Origin: JBARKJ01 sp049801375
GTDB lineage: Bacteria; Nitrospirota; JACRHJ01
Reading direction: 5' to 3'
DNA: 48,785 bases
Assembly: GCA_049801375.1 (NCBI GenBank)
Contig: JBARKJ010000056.1
Coordinates: 1-48,785 of the forward strand
A program made the position numbers and the translations under genes. The notes under the pieces are model-generated. The model was not told the DNA's origin, made no database searches, and saw only the letters and a program-made list of their open reading frames with translations. Shown here one piece after another: positions 16,197 to 24,201 of this stretch. Position 1 is the first letter of the stretch; every line of letters begins with the position of its first letter.

Positions 16197-17180
16197 TTAC
16201 TTTATTGCAAATATGACGTTCTGGTCGAAACTTTTATGCTCTTCTGTACTGATAAAACCTATTTTTGAAAAAATTGCAGACCAGGCCTTTTCCGCATATT
16301 GTTTTGGTATGCACGTCTCGCCAAAAAATGGGCTCAGCACGCCTTCGCCCCCGCCGTTCGGGCAATGGACAAAATTACCGTTATCGTACTCCGCCAGAGT
16401 TTTACTGGGGTCCGCAAAAGATTTCGCGGCACCCTCTTGCCATGGTTCCAGCTTAGCAAGTTTGGCCAGTTCGCCACAGTATTCGATGAAGGCCCTGGGG
16501 CGCGTCGTCGCGACAACAATGCCGCCCTCCTTCAATATGCGGGCGAATTCCCGCAACCAGGCGAGGTGGGCTTCCTCGGATAGGTGAGAAAAAACCGAAT
16601 ACAGGTAAATCACGTCAAAACTGTCCGCGTCGAAATCAGTTGGCGGCATGGGGTCAATTAATTTAAAATTACTTTTGAGGTTCTGGGTCAGGCTTATATC
16701 GATCATATCCCTTAAACAATCGACCCCCCATAAACCGGAAGCTTCCATATCTTTAAGAAAGAACCTTATGATCCGGCCCCAACCACAGCCGAAGTCCAAA
16801 ACGGCCGTACAATTGCCTATATTTTTTGAATTGCGCGCCAGGATATCATTCAATAATCTATAAAAAGCAAAGGCCTGTGATAGCGCGAGATGTCCGCTCC
16901 TGCCGGTAAAATTATTTTGTATTTTTTCGTCAGGCATCCCCGGCAAAACCTGCCTGACTATCTCGTAATTGTCGTATCCTTCGGTGAAAAGCCAGTACCA
17001 GAAATCGTCATCGATGCCGCCGAAAATTTCATGCAACGACTGCTTCTTTAACAGGCCCTCCTCTATCCTGGCCGACTTCTCTCTCAATAGGCCGGAATAA
17101 TCAATAGCCCCCGCAGCTCTCGCGCCCGTCTCGCTTCCTTTGCCGAGCATCTTTTCAATTATCCCGTAAAGTCTTCTCAC
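16197..17180 (-). CDS. Class I SAM-dependent methyltransferase
   Basis: The 327-residue protein has the SAM-binding motif I VLDFGCGWGRIIRFF at about residue 125, then DVIYLYSVFSHLSEEAHLAWL and ILKEGGIVVATTRP, the usual order of a Rossmann-fold methyltransferase. The first 100 residues are a helical extension without a clear match. The start is GTG 17180 with AAGGAT upstream. Placed between the large GT fusion and the radical SAM gene, it probably methylates a sugar or the glycan end. Methyl caps are a known chain-length signal for Wzm/Wzt exporters in other bacteria, but that function is only a suggestion here. Confidence 0.85.
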   Translation of the reverse strand: MRRLYGIIEKMLGKGSETGARAAGAIDYSGLLREKSARIEEGLLKKQSLHEIFGGIDDDFWYWLFTEGYDNYEIVRQVLPGMPDEKIQNNFTGRSGHLALSQAFAFYRLLNDILARNSKNIGNCTAVLDFGCGWGRIIRFFLKDMEASGLWGVDCLRDMIDISLTQNLKSNFKLIDPMPPTDFDADSFDVIYLYSVFSHLSEEAHLAWLREFARILKEGGIVVATTRPRAFIEYCGELAKLAKLEPWQEGAAKSFADPSKTLAEYDNGNFVHCPNGGGEGVLSPFFGETCIPKQYAEKAWSAIFSKIGFISTEEHKSFDQNVIFAIK

Positions 17181-17246
17181 ATTTCATCCTTATTTTTTAA
17201 TGATATTATGTTTATGCAACCGTTTAAGCAATCCATAATGATTACC

Positions 17247-20200
17247 TTATACCTTGATGCTGCCGCGTTTTATCTTTTCTTTCATCTTATTTATAGGATA
17301 GTATTTTTCAAGCTCCTCAAATGGCCTGCCCGGATAAAAATCGTTCCACTGCTTGCGCAGATAGCTTTCCCATTTTTCTGCAAAACTCTCATCCAGTTCG
17401 TAATTTTCATATATAAACTTCTGGACCATATAAAATTCCCTGAAAAAATCCTCTACCTTCTTGTCCGAAATGGTCTTTCCTATAACGCTCTGTGAATGGC
17501 GCCTGTGGTAGTTGAGCCTCCTGGCATCGTAATGGACCCGCCCGCCCCGGATAGCATTAACCGCGAAGTACCAGTCGCCGGCTATCCGCATGTCCTGTAT
17601 CGTACTACGAAAAACATCATTGACTTCAAACTTCCTGTACAAAGCGGCACTTACGTTAAGGACCGTGTTTTTAACGCCCAGACCGTCGTTAATCTCCCTT
17701 GCTGCTGGATTCTCATAGCCCCGCTTCCATTTTGACTCTGACAAAGAGACAAGGTATTCGCTATCCGAATAACCTCCGCCAGCTATGCCATCCTCATCTA
17801 TTATATGCGAATCGGTATAGGCCAGCCTTACTTCCGGATTCCCAAAAGAGGGCAGCAGCGCCTCCAGAAACCGCGGGTCGCTCACATCGTCAGATTCGGC
17901 TATCCATAAAATATCCGCCCTTGCAAGCTCAATCCCTTTGAGCCATTGTTTAAAAGGCGAACCGCTGTTGCTTTCATTCCTGATTAAGCTCACGCCGGGA
18001 CGGTCCGCGTATTTCTCCAGTACCCCCATGCTGTCGTCCGTGGATGCGTCGTCAAGAAGTATGACCTCAAAATCTTTGAAAGTCTGGTTGAAGATGCTAT
18101 CCAGACGCTCTGGCAGATATCGCGCATGATTGTAATTTGGCACTATAACCGAGACTGCGGGTTTTTTCCCGGCCGCCTTGCGGCATGCGGACAGCACCTG
18201 CGGCAAGGCGTGATCAAATGTGAAGCGCGACAAAAGTTTTTCCCGGCCCCGTGCGCCGAGCTTTTGCCGCAGGTCATTGTCTTTCATGAGGTCCGCTATC
18301 CGGTCAGCCATGGCCTCTACATCCTCATAAGGGACCACAAAGCCGGCGTCTTCTTCAACAAACTCCGGCATCCCGCCGGCATCGGCGAAACAAATGACCG
18401 GCAGACCGCATTCGGCCGCCTCGAGGGCTACCAGGGGGAACGGGTCCTCGCGGGACGTCAGGGTGAAGACATCGCCCGCCTGAAGATATTCTCTCGGGTT
18501 GTCCTTTATTCCCAGAAAGGTTACGTATTTGTCCGCGCCTTCTTTTTTCATCGTATGTATATGCCCGGCCCAGATTCCGTACTTTTCATCGCATTGCGTC
18601 GCCTCAAAATCGCCTATCCAATAGAAGTGGAAGTTATCGAAACCCTTTTCATGAAGGGCGCGGGCTACCTTGATGAACAGGTCCGCCCCTTTGCGGAAGG
18701 CCATGCCGCGGCCGCATCCGAACACAAGAAATTTGCTCTCGTTTATTTCAAGTTTTTTTCTTAAATGATGTTTTAATTTATCGCCTGGAATACGGACGGA
18801 GCTGTCCATTTGGATGCTAGAGTAAGCCATTGAAATTTTTGACCGGTCTATTCCATGGTTCTTGACGAGATTTTCCCTCACCGCTTCAGAGCATGCAATA
18901 AAGTGCAGTGAATATTTCAAGACGTCGCCGACCCAATCGGCAGCATACCGCTCGATGCTCATTTCCAACTCATGGAAGTGAGTTATTACCGGTGCGCCCA
19001 GGTGGTGGAGCAGTCTATATGCCTGGCCCGCGGCCACGGAGTTACCGTATATCAGGTCGGGGCGGCCGCCGCAGAACTTCTCTATCTCCCGGGCCAGGTA
19101 TTCTTCTGGAATCCTTTTCTTTTTAAGGTCGCTCAACACCAGCGTTTCGCCCAGGGCCTTGAACCTGTTCAGCCATTCTCCTCCCTCCAGGCAAAGTATC
19201 TTCGGGTCGATGTACGTATGCCTTTTGAGCCACGAAATGACGTCCAGGAGCACGGACTGCGCGCCGGCCCTGTACGCGTCGTGAGATACGAACAGGACCT
19301 TCCACCTGCCGTGCGACGCGTTTATGCCGGTCGGAAAAGAGGAAAGGACTTCCGCCGTAGCGGCCAGATATGCATAACCATATTTCCTGTCCGGTTCGAG
19401 ATAAGCGCCCTCGGCCCATTCGTTCCAGGCGTTTACGAATATATGCCTCTCGTCGCGCGGAAATTTTTTTGTGGTGTAATCGCAAAGATACCTGAGCCAT
19501 TCTTTATAGGCTTCAGGAGTAGAATTAGCCAGCGTAGCGCCTTTTCCCCGCATCCTTGCGTCATTATCCCAACCCGGGCACAGGCATCTGAATTTAAGAT
19601 ACGGCGGTTTTACAAAATCCTTTGATACCTCTATAGCGTCATTATAGTCTAATATCTTGCCCTCAAATTTATCGTTGATGATATCGAACTGATAGGTGAT
19701 ATCCTTCAGATGATAAGTGTTGGGCGTAAATTCAATCGCTGCGTCAAACCCGATATCGCGCGGGTCCATCCAGTCGAAAGAATGCGCAACGGCTAAATAA
19801 ATCTCCCCTATCCCGTTTTCGCGGCACCACTGCCTCCACCTTTCGGCAGTTTTTGCGGGTTCGGGCAACAAACCCTGCCTGTAGACGACCAATAGAGGTT
19901 TGGAGTTTATCCTGATATACCTTTCGTCCTTAAGATATTTTGAAACATGTTCTATAAAAGCTATATCGTCTTCCGGCGAATGCTTTTGGCTGTAAAGTAT
20001 CTCCTGGTCCATGCCGTCCCATCGGCGGGTCCAGTTTTCATTGGCCCAGCAGATGCAGAACGGGAAATCCATTTCTGAGTCTGAGAGAAACTGCTCCAAA
20101 GGCTTCTCCAGGAGCGTCTTTCCAGCAAACCAGTAGAAATAAAAACAGAAACCATGAAGCCCGTACTGCTTCGCCAGCTCGACCTGCCTTCTTTGTACTT

Positions 20201-20702
20201 CCTTTACCCTCAAGTCATAAAACCCGAGTTCACCCGGAAGCTTGGGCTGATAATGGCCGACGAACTGGGGGAGCGCCCTGGTAACATTGGTCCATTCCGT
20301 AAAGCCTTTCCCCCACCATTCGTCGTTTTCCGGGATAGGGTGAAACTGCGGAAGGTAAAACGCTATAAGTTTGATATCCGTTTCCGGTAAATCAGGATAA
20401 GATATCGGAACATATTCAGGGCCGCGCGCGGACTTCTCAAACAAGTAGTCGACGTACGCTTCCTTCGTTTTTCCATTGACCCGGCGTCTCTTGCGGTTTT
20501 TTTCCTCAACCCGCCGCTCCGCCCGTTTTTCCCGGCCAGGCTCAACAGGGAGCTTTCCAGCATGGAGAGTCTGACGCAAATACCGTCCTATCTTCTCAAG
20601 CAATGGACGAACGCCTTGAGTGCGTATAATATCCAGGCTTACTCTGGGCACGTGGACCAGGAAATATCTTAATTTATTTTTTAACGATTTTTCAATGTTC
20701 AT
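17247..20702 (-). CDS. Three-domain glycosyltransferase fusion: WbsX-like, GT4, GT2
   Basis: The 1151-residue protein holds three domains. Residues about 110-445 match the WbsX-like/GH99-like domain: IKLIAFYLPQFHPIPENDEWW, GFTEWTNV, FCFYFYWF, CWANENWTRRWDG and VNAWNEWAEGAYLEPD. Residues about 467-835 are a GT-B family 4 glycosyltransferase (VLFVSHDAYRAGAQSV, FGCGRGMAFRKGADLF, TLTSREDPFPLVALEAAECG with the E-x7-E type motif). Residues about 848-1070 are a GT2 domain (VSVIVPNYNHARYLPERLDSI, VILLDDASTDDS, WIAESDDVSDPRF). The basic N-terminal 100 residues may bind membrane. It overlaps the sulfatase-like gene upstream in ATGA. It could add two or three sugars in sequence. The sugars are unknown. 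Confidence 0.9.
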   Translation of the reverse strand: MNIEKSLKNKLRYFLVHVPRVSLDIIRTQGVRPLLEKIGRYLRQTLHAGKLPVEPGREKRAERRVEEKNRKRRRVNGKTKEAYVDYLFEKSARGPEYVPISYPDLPETDIKLIAFYLPQFHPIPENDEWWGKGFTEWTNVTRALPQFVGHYQPKLPGELGFYDLRVKEVQRRQVELAKQYGLHGFCFYFYWFAGKTLLEKPLEQFLSDSEMDFPFCICWANENWTRRWDGMDQEILYSQKHSPEDDIAFIEHVSKYLKDERYIRINSKPLLVVYRQGLLPEPAKTAERWRQWCRENGIGEIYLAVAHSFDWMDPRDIGFDAAIEFTPNTYHLKDITYQFDIINDKFEGKILDYNDAIEVSKDFVKPPYLKFRCLCPGWDNDARMRGKGATLANSTPEAYKEWLRYLCDYTTKKFPRDERHIFVNAWNEWAEGAYLEPDRKYGYAYLAATAEVLSSFPTGINASHGRWKVLFVSHDAYRAGAQSVLLDVISWLKRHTYIDPKILCLEGGEWLNRFKALGETLVLSDLKKKRIPEEYLAREIEKFCGGRPDLIYGNSVAAGQAYRLLHHLGAPVITHFHELEMSIERYAADWVGDVLKYSLHFIACSEAVRENLVKNHGIDRSKISMAYSSIQMDSSVRIPGDKLKHHLRKKLEINESKFLVFGCGRGMAFRKGADLFIKVARALHEKGFDNFHFYWIGDFEATQCDEKYGIWAGHIHTMKKEGADKYVTFLGIKDNPREYLQAGDVFTLTSREDPFPLVALEAAECGLPVICFADAGGMPEFVEEDAGFVVPYEDVEAMADRIADLMKDNDLRQKLGARGREKLLSRFTFDHALPQVLSACRKAAGKKPAVSVIVPNYNHARYLPERLDSIFNQTFKDFEVILLDDASTDDSMGVLEKYADRPGVSLIRNESNSGSPFKQWLKGIELARADILWIAESDDVSDPRFLEALLPSFGNPEVRLAYTDSHIIDEDGIAGGGYSDSEYLVSLSESKWKRGYENPAAREINDGLGVKNTVLNVSAALYRKFEVNDVFRSTIQDMRIAGDWYFAVNAIRGGRVHYDARRLNYHRRHSQSVIGKTISDKKVEDFFREFYMVQKFIYENYELDESFAEKWESYLRKQWNDFYPGRPFEELEKYYPINKMKEKIKRGSIKV

Positions 20703-22288
20703 TTAAGACCCTTCAGGCGCGCGCTGAACCATCTGATGGGGTACGTAAGCTTCCAGGACTTGGACTCATACACGCTTTCGACCTCTTTCTCCATTTCGGC
20801 CAGACGTCCCCGGCAATCGGCGAGGTCACGGTCCCTTAGCCTTATCGCATCGTCCCTTGAAAAAATCTCGCTGTCTCTCAGGGCAATTGCTTCGTCTCTA
20901 TCCGCGATGGCTGAATCCTTCCCGGCAATAGCCTGGTCTTTTTCGAATATCAGCCTGTTTTTTCCCTCTATAATCCTGTCCTTATCCTTCATCCACCGCT
21001 CTATTGGGTCAACCGTTTTCCTGAGCGCTTCCGAATAGCTCAGCAATTCCCTTGCACGGTCCTGCGGGACCGAGAGCGTCTTGCTTTTTTTATATTCAAA
21101 AAGTTTAGTGCCGCGGCACAGGCCTTGAGAGTCGAAGTAATAACAAAATCCGTCGAATACGGCGTCCTTCTCCCGCACCAGGTAATAATCCCGCCAGATT
21201 ACCGCCCTTTGCCATTCGTTTTCCGAGAGAATAAAACGGTCCGGCTCCGGCGTGAACAGCGAGACCCCGTCAATACCTAAATCTTGGTGCGGAAATTCTA
21301 TCCAATCGAGTATGGTCGGCATTATGTCCACCGAACTGACCGGCCATTCGGACGATGCGGGTGCATCGGAACCTGCGGCAGGCTTGATGATAAGCGGGAC
21401 GTGGCTCTGCTCCGGCGTGACCGTCAATCCGTGGAAAAAATACACGCCGTTCTCGCCCATCGCTTCGCCATGGTCGGCGGTCACTATTATCGCGGACTCT
21501 TCGTATATGCCCTCACGCTTCAGGCCGTCAAAGAACTCTCCGATGACCGTATCCTCATACACTATCCCGCCATCGTAACCCGCCAGGTAATGCCTCATGT
21601 CTTTCTGGAAATCAATAATCTCTCCGGCGCTGTTCTTTTTTGCGTCTAAAAGCTGGTATTCCGGGATCCCGCCCGGTTGACCTTCGCGCACTTTATTCAG
21701 AAGGACGGGCGAGTCCCCGTATCCCTCCGGCCTGAACGTGGCGGGAAAGCCGGGGGTAGAATACGGGCCATGCACGTCGAAGTAATGAAGCCATACAAAT
21801 AAATCCCTGTCCTTATTTTCCCTTATCCACCTAAGCGCCGCTTTATTGGTTTCCCTGCCGTCCCTTATGAGTTCATGCGGCCTGTTGATCTCGGACGAGG
21901 TCATCAGGGCGTCGTACACCTCATATCCGCGGCTTAGCCCCCAGTCTGCCCGCAATACGAGACAACTTACAAATGCGCCCGTCGCATAGCCCTGCTCGCG
22001 CATTATTTCCTGTAGAAATATAGTCCCGTCCTGGTCCACCTTCCCGGATTTCTGGGCAAAACCGGCGCTGTTATTTATCGGATATCTGCCCGTGAGCTGG
22101 GACGTGTGCGTCGGAACGGTATACGGACACGGCGAAAAGGCATACGGGTACAAGACGCCTTCCCCGGCCAGCCTGTCGAGGTTCGGAGAAGTCTGTTTTC
22201 CGTAGCCGTAACAGCCCAGGTGGTCGGCGCGAAGGGTGTCGATGGAAATCAGGAATATCTTTTTGGGCCTTTTTATTCCCTTGCTCAT
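20699..22288 (-). CDS. Sulfatase/alkaline-phosphatase-superfamily protein with Thr at the nucleophile position and heptad tail
   Basis: The N-terminal 400 or so residues have the sulfatase fold signature: IFLISIDTLRADHLGCYGYG (metal Asp17), LTGRYP, VTADHGEAMGENG and FHGLTVTPEQSHVPLIIKP. The active-site motif C/S-x-P-x-R reads T57-V-P-T-H, so the formylglycine-forming Cys or Ser is Thr and the Arg is His. Thr is the nucleophile in phosphotransferase members of the superfamily (LtaS, EptA), so phospho-group transfer or hydrolysis is more likely than sulfate ester cleavage. There is no signal peptide. Residues 436-498 are nine heptads, and the end (ESKSWKLTYPIRWFSARL) resembles membrane-proximal tails of polysaccharide GTs. 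It overlaps both neighbours by four bases. Confidence 0.85.
   Translation of the reverse strand: MSKGIKRPKKIFLISIDTLRADHLGCYGYGKQTSPNLDRLAGEGVLYPYAFSPCPYTVPTHTSQLTGRYPINNSAGFAQKSGKVDQDGTIFLQEIMREQGYATGAFVSCLVLRADWGLSRGYEVYDALMTSSEINRPHELIRDGRETNKAALRWIRENKDRDLFVWLHYFDVHGPYSTPGFPATFRPEGYGDSPVLLNKVREGQPGGIPEYQLLDAKKNSAGEIIDFQKDMRHYLAGYDGGIVYEDTVIGEFFDGLKREGIYEESAIIVTADHGEAMGENGVYFFHGLTVTPEQSHVPLIIKPAAGSDAPASSEWPVSSVDIMPTILDWIEFPHQDLGIDGVSLFTPEPDRFILSENEWQRAVIWRDYYLVREKDAVFDGFCYYFDSQGLCRGTKLFEYKKSKTLSVPQDRARELLSYSEALRKTVDPIERWMKDKDRIIEGKNRLIFEKDQAIAGKDSAIADRDEAIALRDSEIFSRDDAIRLRDRDLADCRGRLAEMEKEVESVYESKSWKLTYPIRWFSARLKGLK
20795..20983 (-). repeat. Heptad-repeat segment (nine 7-residue units)
   Basis: Inside the sulfatase-like gene nine consecutive 21-base units encode a heptad of the form K/R-D-x-x-I-x-x (KDQAIAG, KDSAIAD, RDEAIAL, RDSEIFS, RDDAIRL, RDRDLAD and degenerate outer copies). 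A regular coiled coil is the expected structure. The DNA copies have diverged, so this is an old expansion. Confidence 0.8.
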
Positions 22289-22875
22289 AGATATCCAAGC
22301 TGTCTCAGTATGTTCGCAACCTGCCTGTTGTCCGAGTCCTTATCCCGTTCGGAGACTTTGGCCGGGTCAAAATCCAATGAACATTCAGGCAGCCCATGCC
22401 TTTTTATATACGCGGAAATATCCTCATCCGAAAAACCGCACAGCGGCCTGAATTCGGTATACCCCCGCCTTTCGCACAGACAGGCGTCTTTCTCGAAGAA
22501 ATCGGTGCTGGATGAAATGGCGCCGCTCGCACCGTTTTGGAGCAGGACGCTGTCTATTTCCGCCGTCATCTCTTCTCCCGTATAGCGCCCGCCGCCCGGC
22601 TTTTCCGGAAAGCGGACGACCTCGATGTCAAGGGACCACATGCGCCTCAGCTTGTCCATGAAGCGAAGCCTCTCACCCGGCAGAGGCAAGAACTGGACAC
22701 CCGCCACGGGCACGGTTATCCTGCCGCCGCCATAATTTTTCAGCATGTGCAGCAGGACCAGGCCTGCCCTGTCCCCCTGGTAGAGCGCCAGAATTTTTCC
22801 CGACTTCTCCAGGGCCTGCTTTATCGCAAGACCCGATGAACGCGCCTTCTCTTCCCAGGCAATGCCCTCGGCCAT
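22285..22875 (-). CDS. CysD/PAPS-reductase-like protein with degenerate PP-loop
   Basis: The 196-residue protein aligns by eye with the adenylyl-transferring PP-loop family (ATP sulfurylase small subunit CysD, PAPS reductase). KILALYQGDRAGLVLLHML (27-45) sits where CysD has its ATP-binding SxGKDS loop, and RPLCGFSDEDISAYIKRHGLP (143-163) matches the C-terminal 'PL..W...DVW.YI...LP' motif. None of the PP-loop residues Ser, Gly-Lys or Asp-Ser remain (32-38 read YQGDRAG), so ATP chemistry is unlikely. The end (NILRQLGYL) resembles the end of the APS kinase-sulfotransferase (KRLKDLGYI). It lies between wzt and the sulfatase-like gene, with a coupled ATGA to the latter. A non-catalytic partner for sulfate activation or transfer is my inference. 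Confidence 0.7.
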   Translation of the reverse strand: MAEGIAWEEKARSSGLAIKQALEKSGKILALYQGDRAGLVLLHMLKNYGGGRITVPVAGVQFLPLPGERLRFMDKLRRMWSLDIEVVRFPEKPGGGRYTGEEMTAEIDSVLLQNGASGAISSSTDFFEKDACLCERRGYTEFRPLCGFSDEDISAYIKRHGLPECSLDFDPAKVSERDKDSDNRQVANILRQLGYL

Positions 22876-22887
22876 TTCCAGCCTCTG

Positions 22888-24201
22888 TTATTTTTCGCTC
22901 ATTAAAGCGTTCTTGATATTAACTCGGGAAAACAGGTTCGCCACGCCGAACGACTTATCGACGGGCATCACGTTCAGGTACGCGAGGTCGTATCTTCTGT
23001 CTACCGGATTCACGTCCTCGCCCGCGAGTTCCGCGACCCCCGCGCTTAGAAAATAATCTCCCGCCCCGACATCCATGCCCAGGCTGAACTCTACGGTTAC
23101 GCTTTCGCCGGGGGCCTTCGGGCTTACGGGCACTCCCCCGTGCCATGTATTTAACCCATACACGGTAAGCCCGTCCTTCGTCTTTACTATGAAACCGTAG
23201 ATCGGGAATTCCACATGATCCTTGAATGCCACTTCAAACCTGAAACAAATAACTTCGCCGCTTGAGACTGCGGTCACTTCGCCGCCGTCCTTGTCCAGGA
23301 TGCTGAAATCGATAATCGCCGCCTTGTAATTTCCATACCTGAACTCGTTTTTGTTGTAGCCGCGCTTGAATTTGCAGCGGTCATCCGCAGGCGGCGGGGT
23401 TTTGCTTTTTGCGGCAGGCGCCGCGCCGTCCGCAACGCCAGCTTTTGCGGGCGCCTTGTCCCCAAGCAGGACGGTTTCGAGATAATTGTTTATGACGTCC
23501 CGGCTCTCGCCGATTTTTATGAGTTTGCCCTTGTCCAGGAATATGGCCCTGTCACAGTTTTTCCGCACGGCTTCCAGGTCGTGGCTCACAAAAAGCATCG
23601 TCTTGCCCCGCTCTTTGAACTCGGCCATCTTCCTGAAGCATTTCTGCTGAAAAAAGACGTCGCCCACCGAAAGGGCCTCGTCTACTATCAGTATGTCCGG
23701 GTCGACGTTCACGGCGCAGGCGAAGGCAAGACGGACGTACATCCCGCTGGAATACATCTTGACCGGCTGGTTTATGAAATCGCCTATGTCCGCGAATCCG
23801 GCTATATCGTCGTAGCGCGCGTCCATCTCTTCTTTTGTGAAGCCCATCAGCGCGCCGTTCAAATAAACGTTTTCGCGGCCCGTGAACTCCTGGTTGAACC
23901 CTGTCCCGAGTTCCAGCAGGGCGGATATCCTGCCTTCGGTCGCGGCGGTTCCAGATGTCGGCTTCAGTATTCCGCAGATTATCTGGAGAAGGGTGCTTTT
24001 TCCGCTGCCGTTTCTGCCGATAAAGCCTAGGGTCTCTCCGTGCGCCACATCAAAAGACACCCCGTCCAGCGCCCAGAAATCCTTGCAGTACTTCTTCCTG
24101 GTGAATGGCAGGAGTTCCTTGAGCCGGTCTCTTGGGCTGTCGTATATGTTGTATAACTTGCTTACGCCCGAGATCGATATCGCGTTTCCCTGTTTATTCA
24201 T
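22888..24201 (-). CDS. wzt: Polysaccharide ABC exporter ATPase with carbohydrate-binding C-terminus (Wzt-like)
   Basis: Residues 1 to about 245 are an ABC ATPase: Walker A GFIGRNGSGKST, signature YSSGM (the variant typical of polysaccharide exporters), and Walker B ILIVDEALSVGD. A linker rich in Ala, Pro and Lys (about 250-285) leads to a 150-residue beta-rich domain (FRYGNYKAAIIDFSILDKDG, GFIVKTKDGLTVYGLNTWHGG, GDYFLSAGVAEL) matching the Wzt C-terminal glycan-binding domain. In E. coli O8/O9a systems this domain reads the modified chain end before export. It overlaps wzm in ATGA. The complex should export the finished, lipid-linked glycan across the inner membrane. Confidence 0.94.
   Translation of the reverse strand: MNKQGNAISISGVSKLYNIYDSPRDRLKELLPFTRKKYCKDFWALDGVSFDVAHGETLGFIGRNGSGKSTLLQIICGILKPTSGTAATEGRISALLELGTGFNQEFTGRENVYLNGALMGFTKEEMDARYDDIAGFADIGDFINQPVKMYSSGMYVRLAFACAVNVDPDILIVDEALSVGDVFFQQKCFRKMAEFKERGKTMLFVSHDLEAVRKNCDRAIFLDKGKLIKIGESRDVINNYLETVLLGDKAPAKAGVADGAAPAAKSKTPPPADDRCKFKRGYNKNEFRYGNYKAAIIDFSILDKDGGEVTAVSSGEVICFRFEVAFKDHVEFPIYGFIVKTKDGLTVYGLNTWHGGVPVSPKAPGESVTVEFSLGMDVGAGDYFLSAGVAELAGEDVNPVDRRYDLAYLNVMPVDKSFGVANLFSRVNIKNALMSEK

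Noticed and set aside
15058..17246. Insertion sequence or transposon carrying the radical SAM gene
   Set aside because: No transposase or terminal inverted repeats, only a 13-base AT-rich direct repeat.
20795..20983. Regular 21-base periodicity resembling a tandem repeat or CRISPR-like array
   Set aside because: The units are diverged and encode protein heptads in frame with no spacers, so it is a coiled coil and not an array.
20699..22288. Straight call as a sulfatase that removes sulfate from the glycan
   Set aside because: The formylglycine-forming residue is Thr and the motif Arg is His, so sulfate ester hydrolysis is not supported.
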